Shown here piece after piece: positions 1-6,906 of a stretch of DNA of 7,574 bases. The stretch is from Planctomycetia bacterium (GTDB taxonomy: Bacteria; Planctomycetota; Phycisphaerae; Phycisphaerales; UBA1924). Where the stretch lies: positions 1 to 7,574 of the forward strand of contig SXOY01000333.1 in assembly GCA_005776545.1 (NCBI GenBank), written 5' to 3'. The translations under genes were made by a program, and so were the position numbers. Under the pieces are notes generated by a model. That model saw only the letters and a program-made list of their open reading frames with translations, was not told where the DNA came from and ran no database searches. Within the stretch, counting starts at the first letter, position 1. Each line of letters begins with the position of its first letter.

Positions 1-54
1 AAGAGCGATGTGAAGTACCGCTTTGTGATCGATATGGCATCGCTTAAGGCGTAA
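1..54 (+). CDS. C-terminal end of a probable zinc-dependent NAD(P) alcohol dehydrogenase (YahK-like), 5' truncated
   Basis: Frame 1 is open from the first base to a TAA at 52-54 and gives 17 residues, KSDVKYRFVIDMASLKA. The DVKYRFVID segment closely matches the C-terminal strand of the YahK/cinnamyl-alcohol-dehydrogenase branch of the medium-chain dehydrogenase superfamily; E. coli YahK, from memory, ends with GDVKYRFVIDNRTLTD. Members are cytosolic enzymes that reduce aldehydes with NADPH using a catalytic zinc. The zinc and cofactor sites lie upstream of this window, so activity cannot be judged here. The gene converges on the response-regulator gene, with an 88-bp gap (55-142). That gap shows no hairpin-plus-T-tract terminator, only an imperfect 6-bp hairpin around 104-119. 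The assignment rests on a short but distinctive tail. Confidence 0.7.
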   Translation, partial: KSDVKYRFVIDMASLKA

Positions 55-142
55 CACACCTTAGCTGAAAATACAGATCGGGCGTGCCTCCGCAGGGAGT
101 CAACGTGAACTGAGTTACGGTCGCAACCGACATCGTATGCCA

Positions 143-2089
143 CTACGCCGCCTTAGCCTGTGGCCATTTGGGCATGGGGAGGCTGGGTGCGCGTTCGCTT
201 TCGACGAGAATCGCCTGCGCTGCAACTGCATCAACCGGACGTGACAGGTAGTACCCCTGCCCACTTGTGCAGCCGAGTGATTGGAGTTGTGCGAGCTGTT
301 CGAGCGTTTCAATTCCTTCAGCGATGACTTTCAGGTGACGATTGGTTGCCATTTGTTGAATTGCCTGGACAATATTTGCGACGCTGCCATCAAGCCCCAT
401 TTGTGATATGAATGAGCGGTCTATCTTCAACGCATCAATGGGCAACTGGTGGAACGAACTGAGCGAAGAGAATCCGGTACCAAAGTCATCCAGGTGGAGT
501 TGGACTCCAAGAGCTCGAATGGCCGCAAGTTGGCGGCATACCGCATCAACATTGTTGATAAACACGCTCTCGGTTATCTCGATACAGAGATGATTCCCTT
601 CGAGGCCAACATCGGAAAGCACTTTCGCAAGAGAATGTGCAAAGAGTGGCTCTGTAAGCTGAATCACGGAGACATTGACACTCATTGAAAGATCATGCCG
701 CGTCGGGAACCGTTCTCGCCAAATCCGCAATTGCTGGCAGCTTTCTCGCAGTACCCATTTGCCGATCTCGTGAATTTTCCCAGATTGCTCTGCAAGTGGG
801 ATAAATGTGGCAGGACTGATCATTCCCATTTCGGGATGCTGCCATCGAACGAGAGCTTCGAACCCTTCAAGAGCACCTGAGTCAAGAGAGACGATCGGCT
901 GGAAGAGAACTCGCAGTTGATCATGAGAAACTGCGTTCGAAAGATCAGTTTTTAGGCGCTGATGGGCCTGCACATTTTTGCGGATTGACTCGTCAAATAC
1001 CTGGGTACGTCCTTTTCCAGCGTCCTTTGCCCCATAGAGCGCGGCGTCTGCATCTCGCAGGATGTCATCGGGTACCAGGTGTTCCTTACTTCCCAAAGCG
1101 CAACCGATACTCACAGTGACGCGGAGTTGATGCCCAGCGATCGTGATTTCAGAGAGCAACTTCTGGATTCGTGCTCCAACCAGAAGGGCATCTTCGGAAT
1201 CGTGTAGATTTTCAAGGAGCAGCACAAATTCGTCGCCGCCAAGGCGAGCCGGAGTATCTTCCTTCATATGTACTGCGGTATCGAGTGCCCTGAGACATGA
1301 AGTCAGACGCTTTCCCACTTCGACAAGCAGGTAGTCCCCCATGGCGTGCCCAAGCGTGTCATTGACTACCTTGAAATCGTCGAGATCAAGAAAGAGCACT
1401 GCATACTTGAAGTCAGGTTCGCGTTTCGATCTGAGAATGCACCGTTCAATTCGTTCAAACAGGAGCAGGCGGTTGGGTAACTGAGTCAGCGAATCGTATC
1501 TCAGTTGTCCCTCAACGGACTGTCGCGCCTGGATTTCCGCATGCAGCTTCTTGTTTGAGGTCTCAAGGGCCGCTTGGTTCGCACGTGCGACGTCTTCAAT
1601 ATTTCGTTTCTGTGAGAGCGATTGCGCTAATTGCCAAACTTCAGATGCGTCAAATGGCTTTCGTAACAGAAGCAATCTATGCGACTGGCCAAGCTTCTCA
1701 ACCACCTTGTTCCACGGATGATCTGAAAACGCCGTGCAAACAACAATCTCGAGATTCGGATCGACTTTCCAGAGATTCTCAATTGTCTCGACACCGTCCC
1801 AACCTGGCGGCATGCGCATATCGACGAATGCCATTCGATAAGGCTTGCCCTCAGCCACTGCGGCCTTCGCCATTTCGAACCCTTCCTTGCCTTGCGAAGC
1901 CACATCCATCTGAAATTGGGCAGTTTCTTCTGGTGCCTTACTTGTTGTTCCAAAGAGTGCCGCATCCATTTCATCGAGCGCGGCATTGGCGCGTATGGCG
2001 GGACAGAGAATTGTGCGATACGCATCATGTATCGCTGACTCATCATCGATCACTAAAATCCTGCTGCTTGGCATTGGTTTGGAATTCAC
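143..2089 (-). CDS. Response regulator with GGDEF and EAL domains (c-di-GMP turnover)
   Basis: A 648-residue cytoplasmic regulator. REC domain at about 9-160: acidic pair D15-D16, phosphoacceptor D90 in DMRMPPGWDG, switch T119, and K144 in RKPF. A polar/coiled linker (about 160-195) leads to a GGDEF diguanylate cyclase domain (about 198-366) with intact GGDEF at 284-288. An EAL phosphodiesterase domain (about 378-628) follows, with EAL at 411-413 and the expected SVNVS, EITES, LDDFGTGFSSL, LKIDRSF, IAEGIET and QGYYLSRP motifs, so both catalytic domains look competent. Which activity dominates cannot be told from sequence. The start is GTG at 2089, overlapping the kinase stop (GTGA) and preceded by GAGAGG; an ATG at 2074 (codon 6) is an alternative. 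Two oddities are an enlarged REC domain, with about 74 residues between D16 and D90, and extra residues between the RxxD inhibitory-site motif (267-270) and GGDEF. It is probably phosphorylated by the kinase encoded immediately upstream. Confidence 0.96.
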   Translation of the reverse strand: MNSKPMPSSRILVIDDESAIHDAYRTILCPAIRANAALDEMDAALFGTTSKAPEETAQFQMDVASQGKEGFEMAKAAVAEGKPYRMAFVDMRMPPGWDGVETIENLWKVDPNLEIVVCTAFSDHPWNKVVEKLGQSHRLLLLRKPFDASEVWQLAQSLSQKRNIEDVARANQAALETSNKKLHAEIQARQSVEGQLRYDSLTQLPNRLLLFERIERCILRSKREPDFKYAVLFLDLDDFKVVNDTLGHAMGDYLLVEVGKRLTSCLRALDTAVHMKEDTPARLGGDEFVLLLENLHDSEDALLVGARIQKLLSEITIAGHQLRVTVSIGCALGSKEHLVPDDILRDADAALYGAKDAGKGRTQVFDESIRKNVQAHQRLKTDLSNAVSHDQLRVLFQPIVSLDSGALEGFEALVRWQHPEMGMISPATFIPLAEQSGKIHEIGKWVLRESCQQLRIWRERFPTRHDLSMSVNVSVIQLTEPLFAHSLAKVLSDVGLEGNHLCIEITESVFINNVDAVCRQLAAIRALGVQLHLDDFGTGFSSLSSFHQLPIDALKIDRSFISQMGLDGSVANIVQAIQQMATNRHLKVIAEGIETLEQLAQLQSLGCTSGQGYYLSRPVDAVAAQAILVESERAPSLPMPKWPQAKAA

Positions 2090-4005
2090 GCGGCAATCCT
2101 CTCGTTGGATATTTTGTCATTGGTTGCCAAAACCTCTAATTCGATTCGGAAGGTACAGCCGCCGCCTTGGGGAGTCTCGACAAATGTGAGAGTCCCTCCC
2201 ATCTCGCGAACTGACAACCAGCAGTAATGCAATCCAATGCCGTGGCCTTGAGGCTTGGTTGTGAATCCCTTGCTGAAGAGTTTCGCGACATCTGACGGAT
2301 TGACCCCAGGACCATTGTCACAGATTTCAATGAACGTAGTTCCCGCATCTTTGTGTCCAATGCGAATCTGGACCCGTGGGCTGGAAGACTGTGCGGTGAC
2401 AAGCGCTTCTTTTGCGTTGGTCAGAAGATTGACAAGCACCTGTGACAGTTTTGATCGATCACAGGAGACCCAACTGGGGGATGAATCAACCAACTTCAGG
2501 TCGACACCGTGCTTGCGGAAGGAGGCATCAACCAGCAACTGCGAGTTGGAAACCACATCGCAGAGGTCTACTTGCTCCATGAAATTCGAGGAAGTTGCAA
2601 GGCTCTGGTGCGATGCCACAATGGACTTGACGTGTTGGAGACTCTCGCGAAGATTGGCAACATCATGTTGAAGGTCTGCTACTTCCCCATTGAGGTGGCT
2701 TGCCAGTTGAGTAATGTAGCCGGGAAGTTGTTTTCCCTGAGCGCCTTCACTGAAGAAAGCCGGTAGATCGTGTTGATGCTCGTTAAGCAGGTTGGCGACT
2801 TTGGTGAGGCGTGCTGTCTTTGTGTTCCCGAGTTTACTATCAAGAGTGTCTGCCAGAACACCGACATTCGTCATGGCATTTCCGACGTTGTGCAGCACAC
2901 CCGCGGCGACCTCCGCCATTCCAGCTTGACGCGATAGCGTGATTGAACTTGCTCGGAAATCTTCGAGTTGTTTCAACATCTGGTTATAGGCAGCTGCGAG
3001 CGTCCCTAATTCGTCGCCACGTTTCAGGTCGATTCGAGTCATGTTGCCGCTATCACCGACCGTAGTTGTGTGCCGCGTAAATATGGCAAGTGGTTCGATT
3101 ACAAGTTTGCCCAAAGCTATCAAGAGGGTCAAGAGGGTGAGGCATCCCAGGGCAACCATTGACCAGGTTGCGAAAACCAGTGCGGCACGACCTCTCTGCG
3201 AGATGTTACGATCGCCAGTAGTCTGGATCACCATTACTGGCTTGTCATTGAGGTCTTTTATCACGCCGCTGACGGCGAGTTGTGTATCGTCGAGCACTTC
3301 TTCAACTGGTTTATCCGACTGTACCGCACGTGCAGTGCTTACACGGTCGCTTTCAGAAAGCGATGCGCTGAACGGGTCGCGGATATCAAAGTGAATTCCG
3401 GTTTGCTCGCGAAGAGCTGCAACAGTGTCTTCGTTGATCAGGCGTCCAAATATGAGAACGCCCGCCAGCGGTCCTTTGTTCTGACTCGTGAGAATTGGCC
3501 GCGATGACATCATCATGAAACCAAGTTCAGTGAGAACAATTCCATCGATCTTGCTTTCTTTTGTCGGTGTCACAGCCATCAAAGGGTGGTCGGGTGGCAA
3601 TCGGTCTGTGGGTAGCCAGGCAAGTTGAGTTGGTTCACCAGATTCTGACTCTGTGACCCGGCGCCAATACACACTTCCATCGGGACGACAGAAATACAGA
3701 ACATCTATTTGCTGATCGGTGAACCACTCTGTGTTTGCAAGATTTGCTTCAATAAACGCCGGGTTCTTGTCTTTCACGAATTCATATGCATCGTCCCATG
3801 ATCCCCAATCGAAACAAAGAGAGGAGAGAGCTTCGTTGTCTCGAACGAGCGCGTTCTGACACCGTTGCCAATCATCAACGGCATCGTCATGTTCAAGCTG
3901 GCGAAAACTCGGTTCTACAACTGTCCTCTGAATTGCAAAGTTCGAAATCACCGACACCGAGATCAAGGTGACAAGCAGCAATGTGATTTTGGGTCTGAGC
4001 TGCAT
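2086..4005 (-). CDS. Membrane sensor histidine kinase (CHASE4-like sensor, HAMP, HATPase)
   Basis: A 639-residue inner-membrane kinase. TM1 is at about residues 7-25. The extracytoplasmic sensor (about 26-272) carries DWGSWDDAYEFV at 66-77, typical of CHASE4 domains. TM2 is at about 274-299, followed by a HAMP linker (about 300-352; PL at 305-306, DELG at 331-334). The histidine box is GMAEVAAGVLHNVGN (362-376), with H372 the presumed phosphorylated residue. This is the HNVGN variety rather than the classic HExxxP box. A long helical segment (about 380-480) precedes the ATPase domain: N-box with N526 and N530, G1 box DNGPG (563-567), FSKGFTTK (577-584), and GHGIGL (587-592). No receiver domain is fused, consistent with the separate regulator encoded downstream with a 4-base overlap. 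The ATG at 4005 has a weak GGGGA 9 nt upstream and leads directly into TM1. The ligand is unknown. Expression probably starts in the divergent region upstream. Confidence 0.95.
   Translation of the reverse strand: MQLRPKITLLLVTLISVSVISNFAIQRTVVEPSFRQLEHDDAVDDWQRCQNALVRDNEALSSLCFDWGSWDDAYEFVKDKNPAFIEANLANTEWFTDQQIDVLYFCRPDGSVYWRRVTESESGEPTQLAWLPTDRLPPDHPLMAVTPTKESKIDGIVLTELGFMMMSSRPILTSQNKGPLAGVLIFGRLINEDTVAALREQTGIHFDIRDPFSASLSESDRVSTARAVQSDKPVEEVLDDTQLAVSGVIKDLNDKPVMVIQTTGDRNISQRGRAALVFATWSMVALGCLTLLTLLIALGKLVIEPLAIFTRHTTTVGDSGNMTRIDLKRGDELGTLAAAYNQMLKQLEDFRASSITLSRQAGMAEVAAGVLHNVGNAMTNVGVLADTLDSKLGNTKTARLTKVANLLNEHQHDLPAFFSEGAQGKQLPGYITQLASHLNGEVADLQHDVANLRESLQHVKSIVASHQSLATSSNFMEQVDLCDVVSNSQLLVDASFRKHGVDLKLVDSSPSWVSCDRSKLSQVLVNLLTNAKEALVTAQSSSPRVQIRIGHKDAGTTFIEICDNGPGVNPSDVAKLFSKGFTTKPQGHGIGLHYCWLSVREMGGTLTFVETPQGGGCTFRIELEVLATNDKISNERIAA
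2090..2103 (-). promoter_or_regulatory. Ribosome binding site supporting the GTG start of the response regulator
   Basis: On the minus strand GAGAGG (complement of 2098-2103) lies 8 nt before the GTG at 2089, inside the last codons of the kinase gene. With the 4-base GTGA stop/start overlap, this supports GTG over the downstream ATG at 2074 and implies translational coupling of kinase and regulator. Confidence 0.65.
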
Positions 4006-4356
4006 CGTGTGGTGTCCCCGAATCTTGAGGTTCTCGTGAAGCGATGATTCGACAATTCGTTATTGCCGCCTGCGATGTAATATCGGGGTTTTTCGAGCGA
4101 TAATGCTTGGAGCATGGCAATTTGGCTTTGGGTTCAGACGAATATCTGGCGAGGTTCCAAATAACCAGACGAGGGAGGTCAAACAGAGTCGATAACGGAC
4201 GTCCTATAACCATAGATTCGGATGATTTGGTCAACTTTGATTGAAACTGCTTGAGAACTTCCGCCAAATCTGGTCAACTATGCAATACCCAATCCGCAGT
4301 CGGTACGGAGCCTTCGCGCGATCGTTGGGGGAGGTCAATGTATAAAGAGGATTGTC
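4006..4356. promoter_or_regulatory. Divergent intergenic region between the kinase operon and the secreted-protein gene
   Basis: This 351-bp non-coding stretch separates the kinase start (minus) from the secreted-protein start (plus) and must hold promoters for both. I found no convincing -35/-10 pair in either direction. Visible elements are four GGTCAA direct repeats (see the separate entry) and the 8-bp palindrome GGACGTCC at 4197-4204, flanked by ATAAC on both sides. The plus-strand gene has a good ribosome binding site, AAGAGG at 4345-4350, 6 nt before its ATG. No small gene is supported here. Confidence 0.6.
4173..4338 (+). repeat. Cluster of four direct GGTCAA repeats, possible regulator binding sites
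   Basis: GGTCAA occurs at 4177, 4229, 4272 and 4333, always on the plus strand. The outer two are part of an identical 10-mer, GGGAGGTCAA (4173-4182 and 4329-4338). The inner two share TGGTCAACT within a 12-of-14 match (4225-4238 and 4268-4281). Start-to-start spacings are 52, 43 and 61 bp, near 5, 4 and 6 helical turns, so sites could lie roughly on one DNA face. The complement contains TTGACC, which resembles a -35 box, but no matching -10 was found at normal spacing. An operator role is inference. Confidence 0.4.
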
Positions 4357-6597
4357 ATGAATATCAGCAAGAAGTTTGGCGCTGCAGCTGCGCTCGCGCT
4401 CGCCGCAGCCGCGTTTGCACAACCCGCAAGTTTCACCGACATGGGTACTCACAATACTCCTGAGAGCTTCACACAGGCCGTTACGCTGCTCGACGCCGCG
4501 GACATCCAGTGGTTCCGAATCGGTCTCCCGGCAAACAGCGCGGTAGATGGATACACCGATATCTGGACCACCACCAGTGGTCTTGGTGACAACATCACCG
4601 ACTCAGAGATCGGCCTCTATGACGAGAGCGGCTTCATGATCGCAAACGACGATGACGGTGATGATGGCTTGTATTCACAGCTTTCATTCGGGCAGAACGC
4701 ACCCGCTCGTGCCTCGCGCGGTAACGGCGCTGCTCCCGCTGGTCAAGATGGAGCTCTGTCAGGCGGCACTTACTGGCTGGCTGTGGGCCGATTCAACGTC
4801 ACCTACGGAGCGGATAGCTGGAACGTTACCAGCACATACGCAGGTGCAAATCGAACCACTCTCTTGAATTTCGTTGTTCAACCCGCTGGCGCACCAATCC
4901 CGCCGACCGCCACAATGGCACTTGCTCCAAATAGCGGCCAGGTCGGTGATATTTTCACGGCAGCGGTCACGGTGACATCGGGCGCGAATCCGCCCAGCAC
5001 CGGAATCACCGTTCATGTCGATGCGTCATCTGTGAACGCTGGTTCGAACATCCAGCTTCTCGACGATGGCACTAACGGCGATGAATTTGCTGGCGACAAT
5101 ATCTTCTCGCGAAACATCACAGTCGGCGCGGGTACGCTCGGTGGAATTCATCCGCTGCTTGCCAGCATCCACGATGCTGAAAACCGTCAGGCAGCCGCCT
5201 CAGCCAACTTCCGCATTCCGGAAGGAAACGATGATTGTGCTGGCGCAGTTCCCGCAGTCATGGGAGCGAACAGCTTCGATAACTCGTCGGCAACACTTGA
5301 TGGACCAACCAACTGCGGCGCAAACACCGGCAAGGACATCTGGTACACCTTCACTCCTCCAGCCGATGGCGATTACACCATCAACACCTGCGGACAGGCC
5401 GCATGGGACACGGTGCTGTCTGCATTTGACTCCTGCGGCGGCAATGTACTTGCCTGCAATGACGATGCATGTGCACTTCAGAGTCGAATTCAACTTAACG
5501 GACTTGTGCAAGGCGTGCCGGTTATCCTCCGTGTTGCTTCCTACAACGATAATCCAGGTGGCCCCGGTTCCTTCACGATCGATGCATTGGGCCCATCTGA
5601 TCCCATCGGCGTTGGAAACGTCTTGCCTGACCCGGCCTTCCCGGGCGACGTTGTCCAGATGACCGTGACTGTGACTCCTGGTCTCCGTCCAATCTCCACA
5701 GGCATCGCTGTGGTATGCGACCTGTCTGCCATTGGTGGCAGCAGCACCGCTGCTTTTTATGACGACGGAACCAACGGCGATGAATTCGCTGCTGACAACG
5801 TGTTCAGCCTGAACGCCACGATTCCAATGGACTTTGCCGGCTCGTTGTACACCATTGGATTCAATATCTCTGATGCACAGGGCCGATCAGGCGCTGGCAC
5901 ATTCACCGGTGCTGTTACAACTCCGGCACAATGGACCGAATTGGGCAACGGCGGCGGCGATGCTGGCGAACTTCCCGGCACTGCTCAAATCCCAACTGGC
6001 GACGGAAGCCTCAACTCGATCGGTGGCACGCTTGATGCCAGCGATTCGGACATGTACAAGATTCAGATCTGTGACGTCGCTGGTTTCAGCGCTTCAACCG
6101 TCTCGCTAGACACCACTGGCGATACGCAGCTCTGGCTCTTCTCAGAAGACGGCCACGGTGTTCAGTTCAACGATGACTCGACCGGCCTGCAATCTGCGTT
6201 CGGCGCAGAATTCGTCACCGCAACTGGCGTTTACTACATCGCCGTCAGCCAATACAACAGAGACGCGATCGATGATGCGGGTCAACTCATCTGGAACAAC
6301 ACACCGTTCGCTGGCGTGCGTGCACCCGATGGTCCTGGCGCGGCAAGCATCATTTCGTCTTGGGATGCTGGGGTCACAGGCGGCTTGAACTACCGCTTGA
6401 ACTTGACCGGCACCTGCTTTGTTGGCGGTGGATGTGCGGCAGATTTCAACGGCGATGAAGTGGTCGATTTCTTCGATTACCTCGACTTCGTTCAGGCGTT
6501 CGCCGCGAACGACCCGTCTGCAGACTTCAACCAAGACCAGGTGATCGACTTCTTCGATTACCTTGACTTTGTGCAAGCTTTCGCAGCTGGCTGCTAA
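4357..6597 (+). CDS. Secreted multidomain protein with tandem C-terminal dockerin-like EF-hands and terminal Gly-Cys
   Basis: A 746-residue exported protein of unknown specific function. A Sec signal peptide (1-21) ends with AFA and cleavage before Q22. Domains appear to alternate. Pre-peptidase C-terminal (PPC)-like beta modules lie at about 24-173, 288-410 (DIWYTFTPPADGDY, 327-340) and 525-685. Between them are two Ig-like modules at about 180-287 and 414-520, carrying DDGTNGDEFAGDNIFS (236-251) and DDGTNGDEFAADNVFS (469-484), resembling the 'choice-of-anchor X' domain. The C-terminus has EF-hand loops at 696-707 (D696, N698, D700, D704, D707) and 723-734, then AAGC. Such dockerin-like tails in planctomycetes probably act in surface sorting or attachment rather than in a cellulosome; this is inference. 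There are eleven cysteines, six of them in the middle PPC-like module. No enzymatic motif was recognised. The start is supported by AAGAGG 6 nt upstream and by the signal peptide. It is probably a single-gene transcript, since a strong terminator follows. Confidence 0.93.
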   Translation: MNISKKFGAAAALALAAAAFAQPASFTDMGTHNTPESFTQAVTLLDAADIQWFRIGLPANSAVDGYTDIWTTTSGLGDNITDSEIGLYDESGFMIANDDDGDDGLYSQLSFGQNAPARASRGNGAAPAGQDGALSGGTYWLAVGRFNVTYGADSWNVTSTYAGANRTTLLNFVVQPAGAPIPPTATMALAPNSGQVGDIFTAAVTVTSGANPPSTGITVHVDASSVNAGSNIQLLDDGTNGDEFAGDNIFSRNITVGAGTLGGIHPLLASIHDAENRQAAASANFRIPEGNDDCAGAVPAVMGANSFDNSSATLDGPTNCGANTGKDIWYTFTPPADGDYTINTCGQAAWDTVLSAFDSCGGNVLACNDDACALQSRIQLNGLVQGVPVILRVASYNDNPGGPGSFTIDALGPSDPIGVGNVLPDPAFPGDVVQMTVTVTPGLRPISTGIAVVCDLSAIGGSSTAAFYDDGTNGDEFAADNVFSLNATIPMDFAGSLYTIGFNISDAQGRSGAGTFTGAVTTPAQWTELGNGGGDAGELPGTAQIPTGDGSLNSIGGTLDASDSDMYKIQICDVAGFSASTVSLDTTGDTQLWLFSEDGHGVQFNDDSTGLQSAFGAEFVTATGVYYIAVSQYNRDAIDDAGQLIWNNTPFAGVRAPDGPGAASIISSWDAGVTGGLNYRLNLTGTCFVGGGCAADFNGDEVVDFFDYLDFVQAFAANDPSADFNQDQVIDFFDYLDFVQAFAAGC
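6439..6588 (+). repeat. Tandem 23-codon repeat encoding the two EF-hand/dockerin-like units
   Basis: Residues 695-717 (6439-6507) and 722-744 (6520-6588) of the secreted protein align without gaps and differ at three positions only (G/Q, E/Q, V/I). Each unit holds one calcium-type loop, DxNxDxxxDxxD, and the helix YLDFVQAFAA. A four-residue spacer, NDPS, separates them. Many codons differ synonymously between the units (for example ttc/ttt, cag/caa), so protein rather than DNA identity has been kept. Confidence 0.85.
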
Positions 6598-6623
6598 TCT
6601 GACTTGACGTGATTTTAAACCAG

Positions 6624-6658
6624 AAGGGGCCTCGATTTCGAGGCCCCTTTTCATTTTT
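6624..6658 (+). terminator. Strong Rho-independent terminator of the secreted-protein gene
   Basis: GGGGCCTCG (6626-6634) pairs perfectly with CGAGGCCCC (6639-6647) around an ATTT loop. Two further A-T pairs extend the stem base, and TTTTCATTTTT follows. It begins 27 nt after the TAA and separates transcription of the two paralogues. Confidence 0.93.
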
Positions 6659-6808
6659 GAGATAGACTTAAATGTCCGATAACCATTTTGGTTTGAGTCT
6701 GGAACCGAAAGTGGGGAATTACTCCCAGCCCGATAACTTTGTTTGTTAGTTATTTGGGTGTGAATCCGACATTTTTGCTTGAAAAACTTTGGTAAATATG
6801 CTCAAATA

Positions 6809-6887
6809 GGGGAACCACTTATGGTTCTTTGCGTGGCGAGGGGCTGCGCATACCTGCAACAGTGGCTCCATCGGACAAAGTCCGGTG
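6809..6887 (+). promoter_or_regulatory. Possible structured 5' leader upstream of the second paralogue
   Basis: Three potential RNA hairpins lie one after another just before the ribosome binding site. The first is GAACCA/TGGTTC with a CTTA loop (6812-6827), extendable by three G-U pairs. The second is GGGGC (6840-6844) with GCTCC (6865-6869), including one G-U pair. The third is CATCGGAC/GTCCGGTG (6869-6887) with an AAA loop and one U-G pair; it shares base 6869 with the second, so the fully extended forms cannot coexist. AAGGGAG (6891-6897) follows, 9 nt before the ATG. A weak promoter-like pair, TTGCTT (6775-6780) and TATGCT (6797-6802), would give a leader of roughly 100 nt. No known riboswitch consensus was recognised. 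The rest of the gap (6659-6808) shows only a short AACCA/TGGTT palindrome at 6681-6693. Confidence 0.3.
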
Positions 6888-6906
6888 TCGAAGGGAGAAT
6901 TCGAAC

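Noticed and set aside
104..119. Hairpin in the gap between the dehydrogenase and regulator genes as a bidirectional terminator
   Set aside because: The stem is only about 6 bp with a bulge and there is no T-tract on either side.
1555..2139. Plus-strand open frame of 194 codons opposite the receiver-domain coding region
   Set aside because: It is antisense to strongly conserved REC motifs, and its translation is Arg/Pro/His-rich with no family resemblance.
3120..3137. Tandem 9-mer TCAAGAGGG within the kinase gene
   Set aside because: It encodes a repeated Thr-Leu-Leu in transmembrane helix 2; low-complexity coding explains it.
4341..4346. TATAAA as a -10 box for the first secreted protein
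   Set aside because: It overlaps the ribosome binding site, lies about 11 nt before the ATG, and has no -35 at normal spacing.
6142..6654. Long minus-strand open frame opposite the EF-hand coding region
   Set aside because: It arises from the codon bias of the real gene on the plus strand and its start lies within the terminator stem-loop region; no recognisable domain.
6781..6906. A c-di-GMP riboswitch controlling the second paralogue
   Set aside because: Considered because of the GGDEF-EAL neighbour, but the conserved core sequences of the class I riboswitch that I know are not present, and I could not fit class II.
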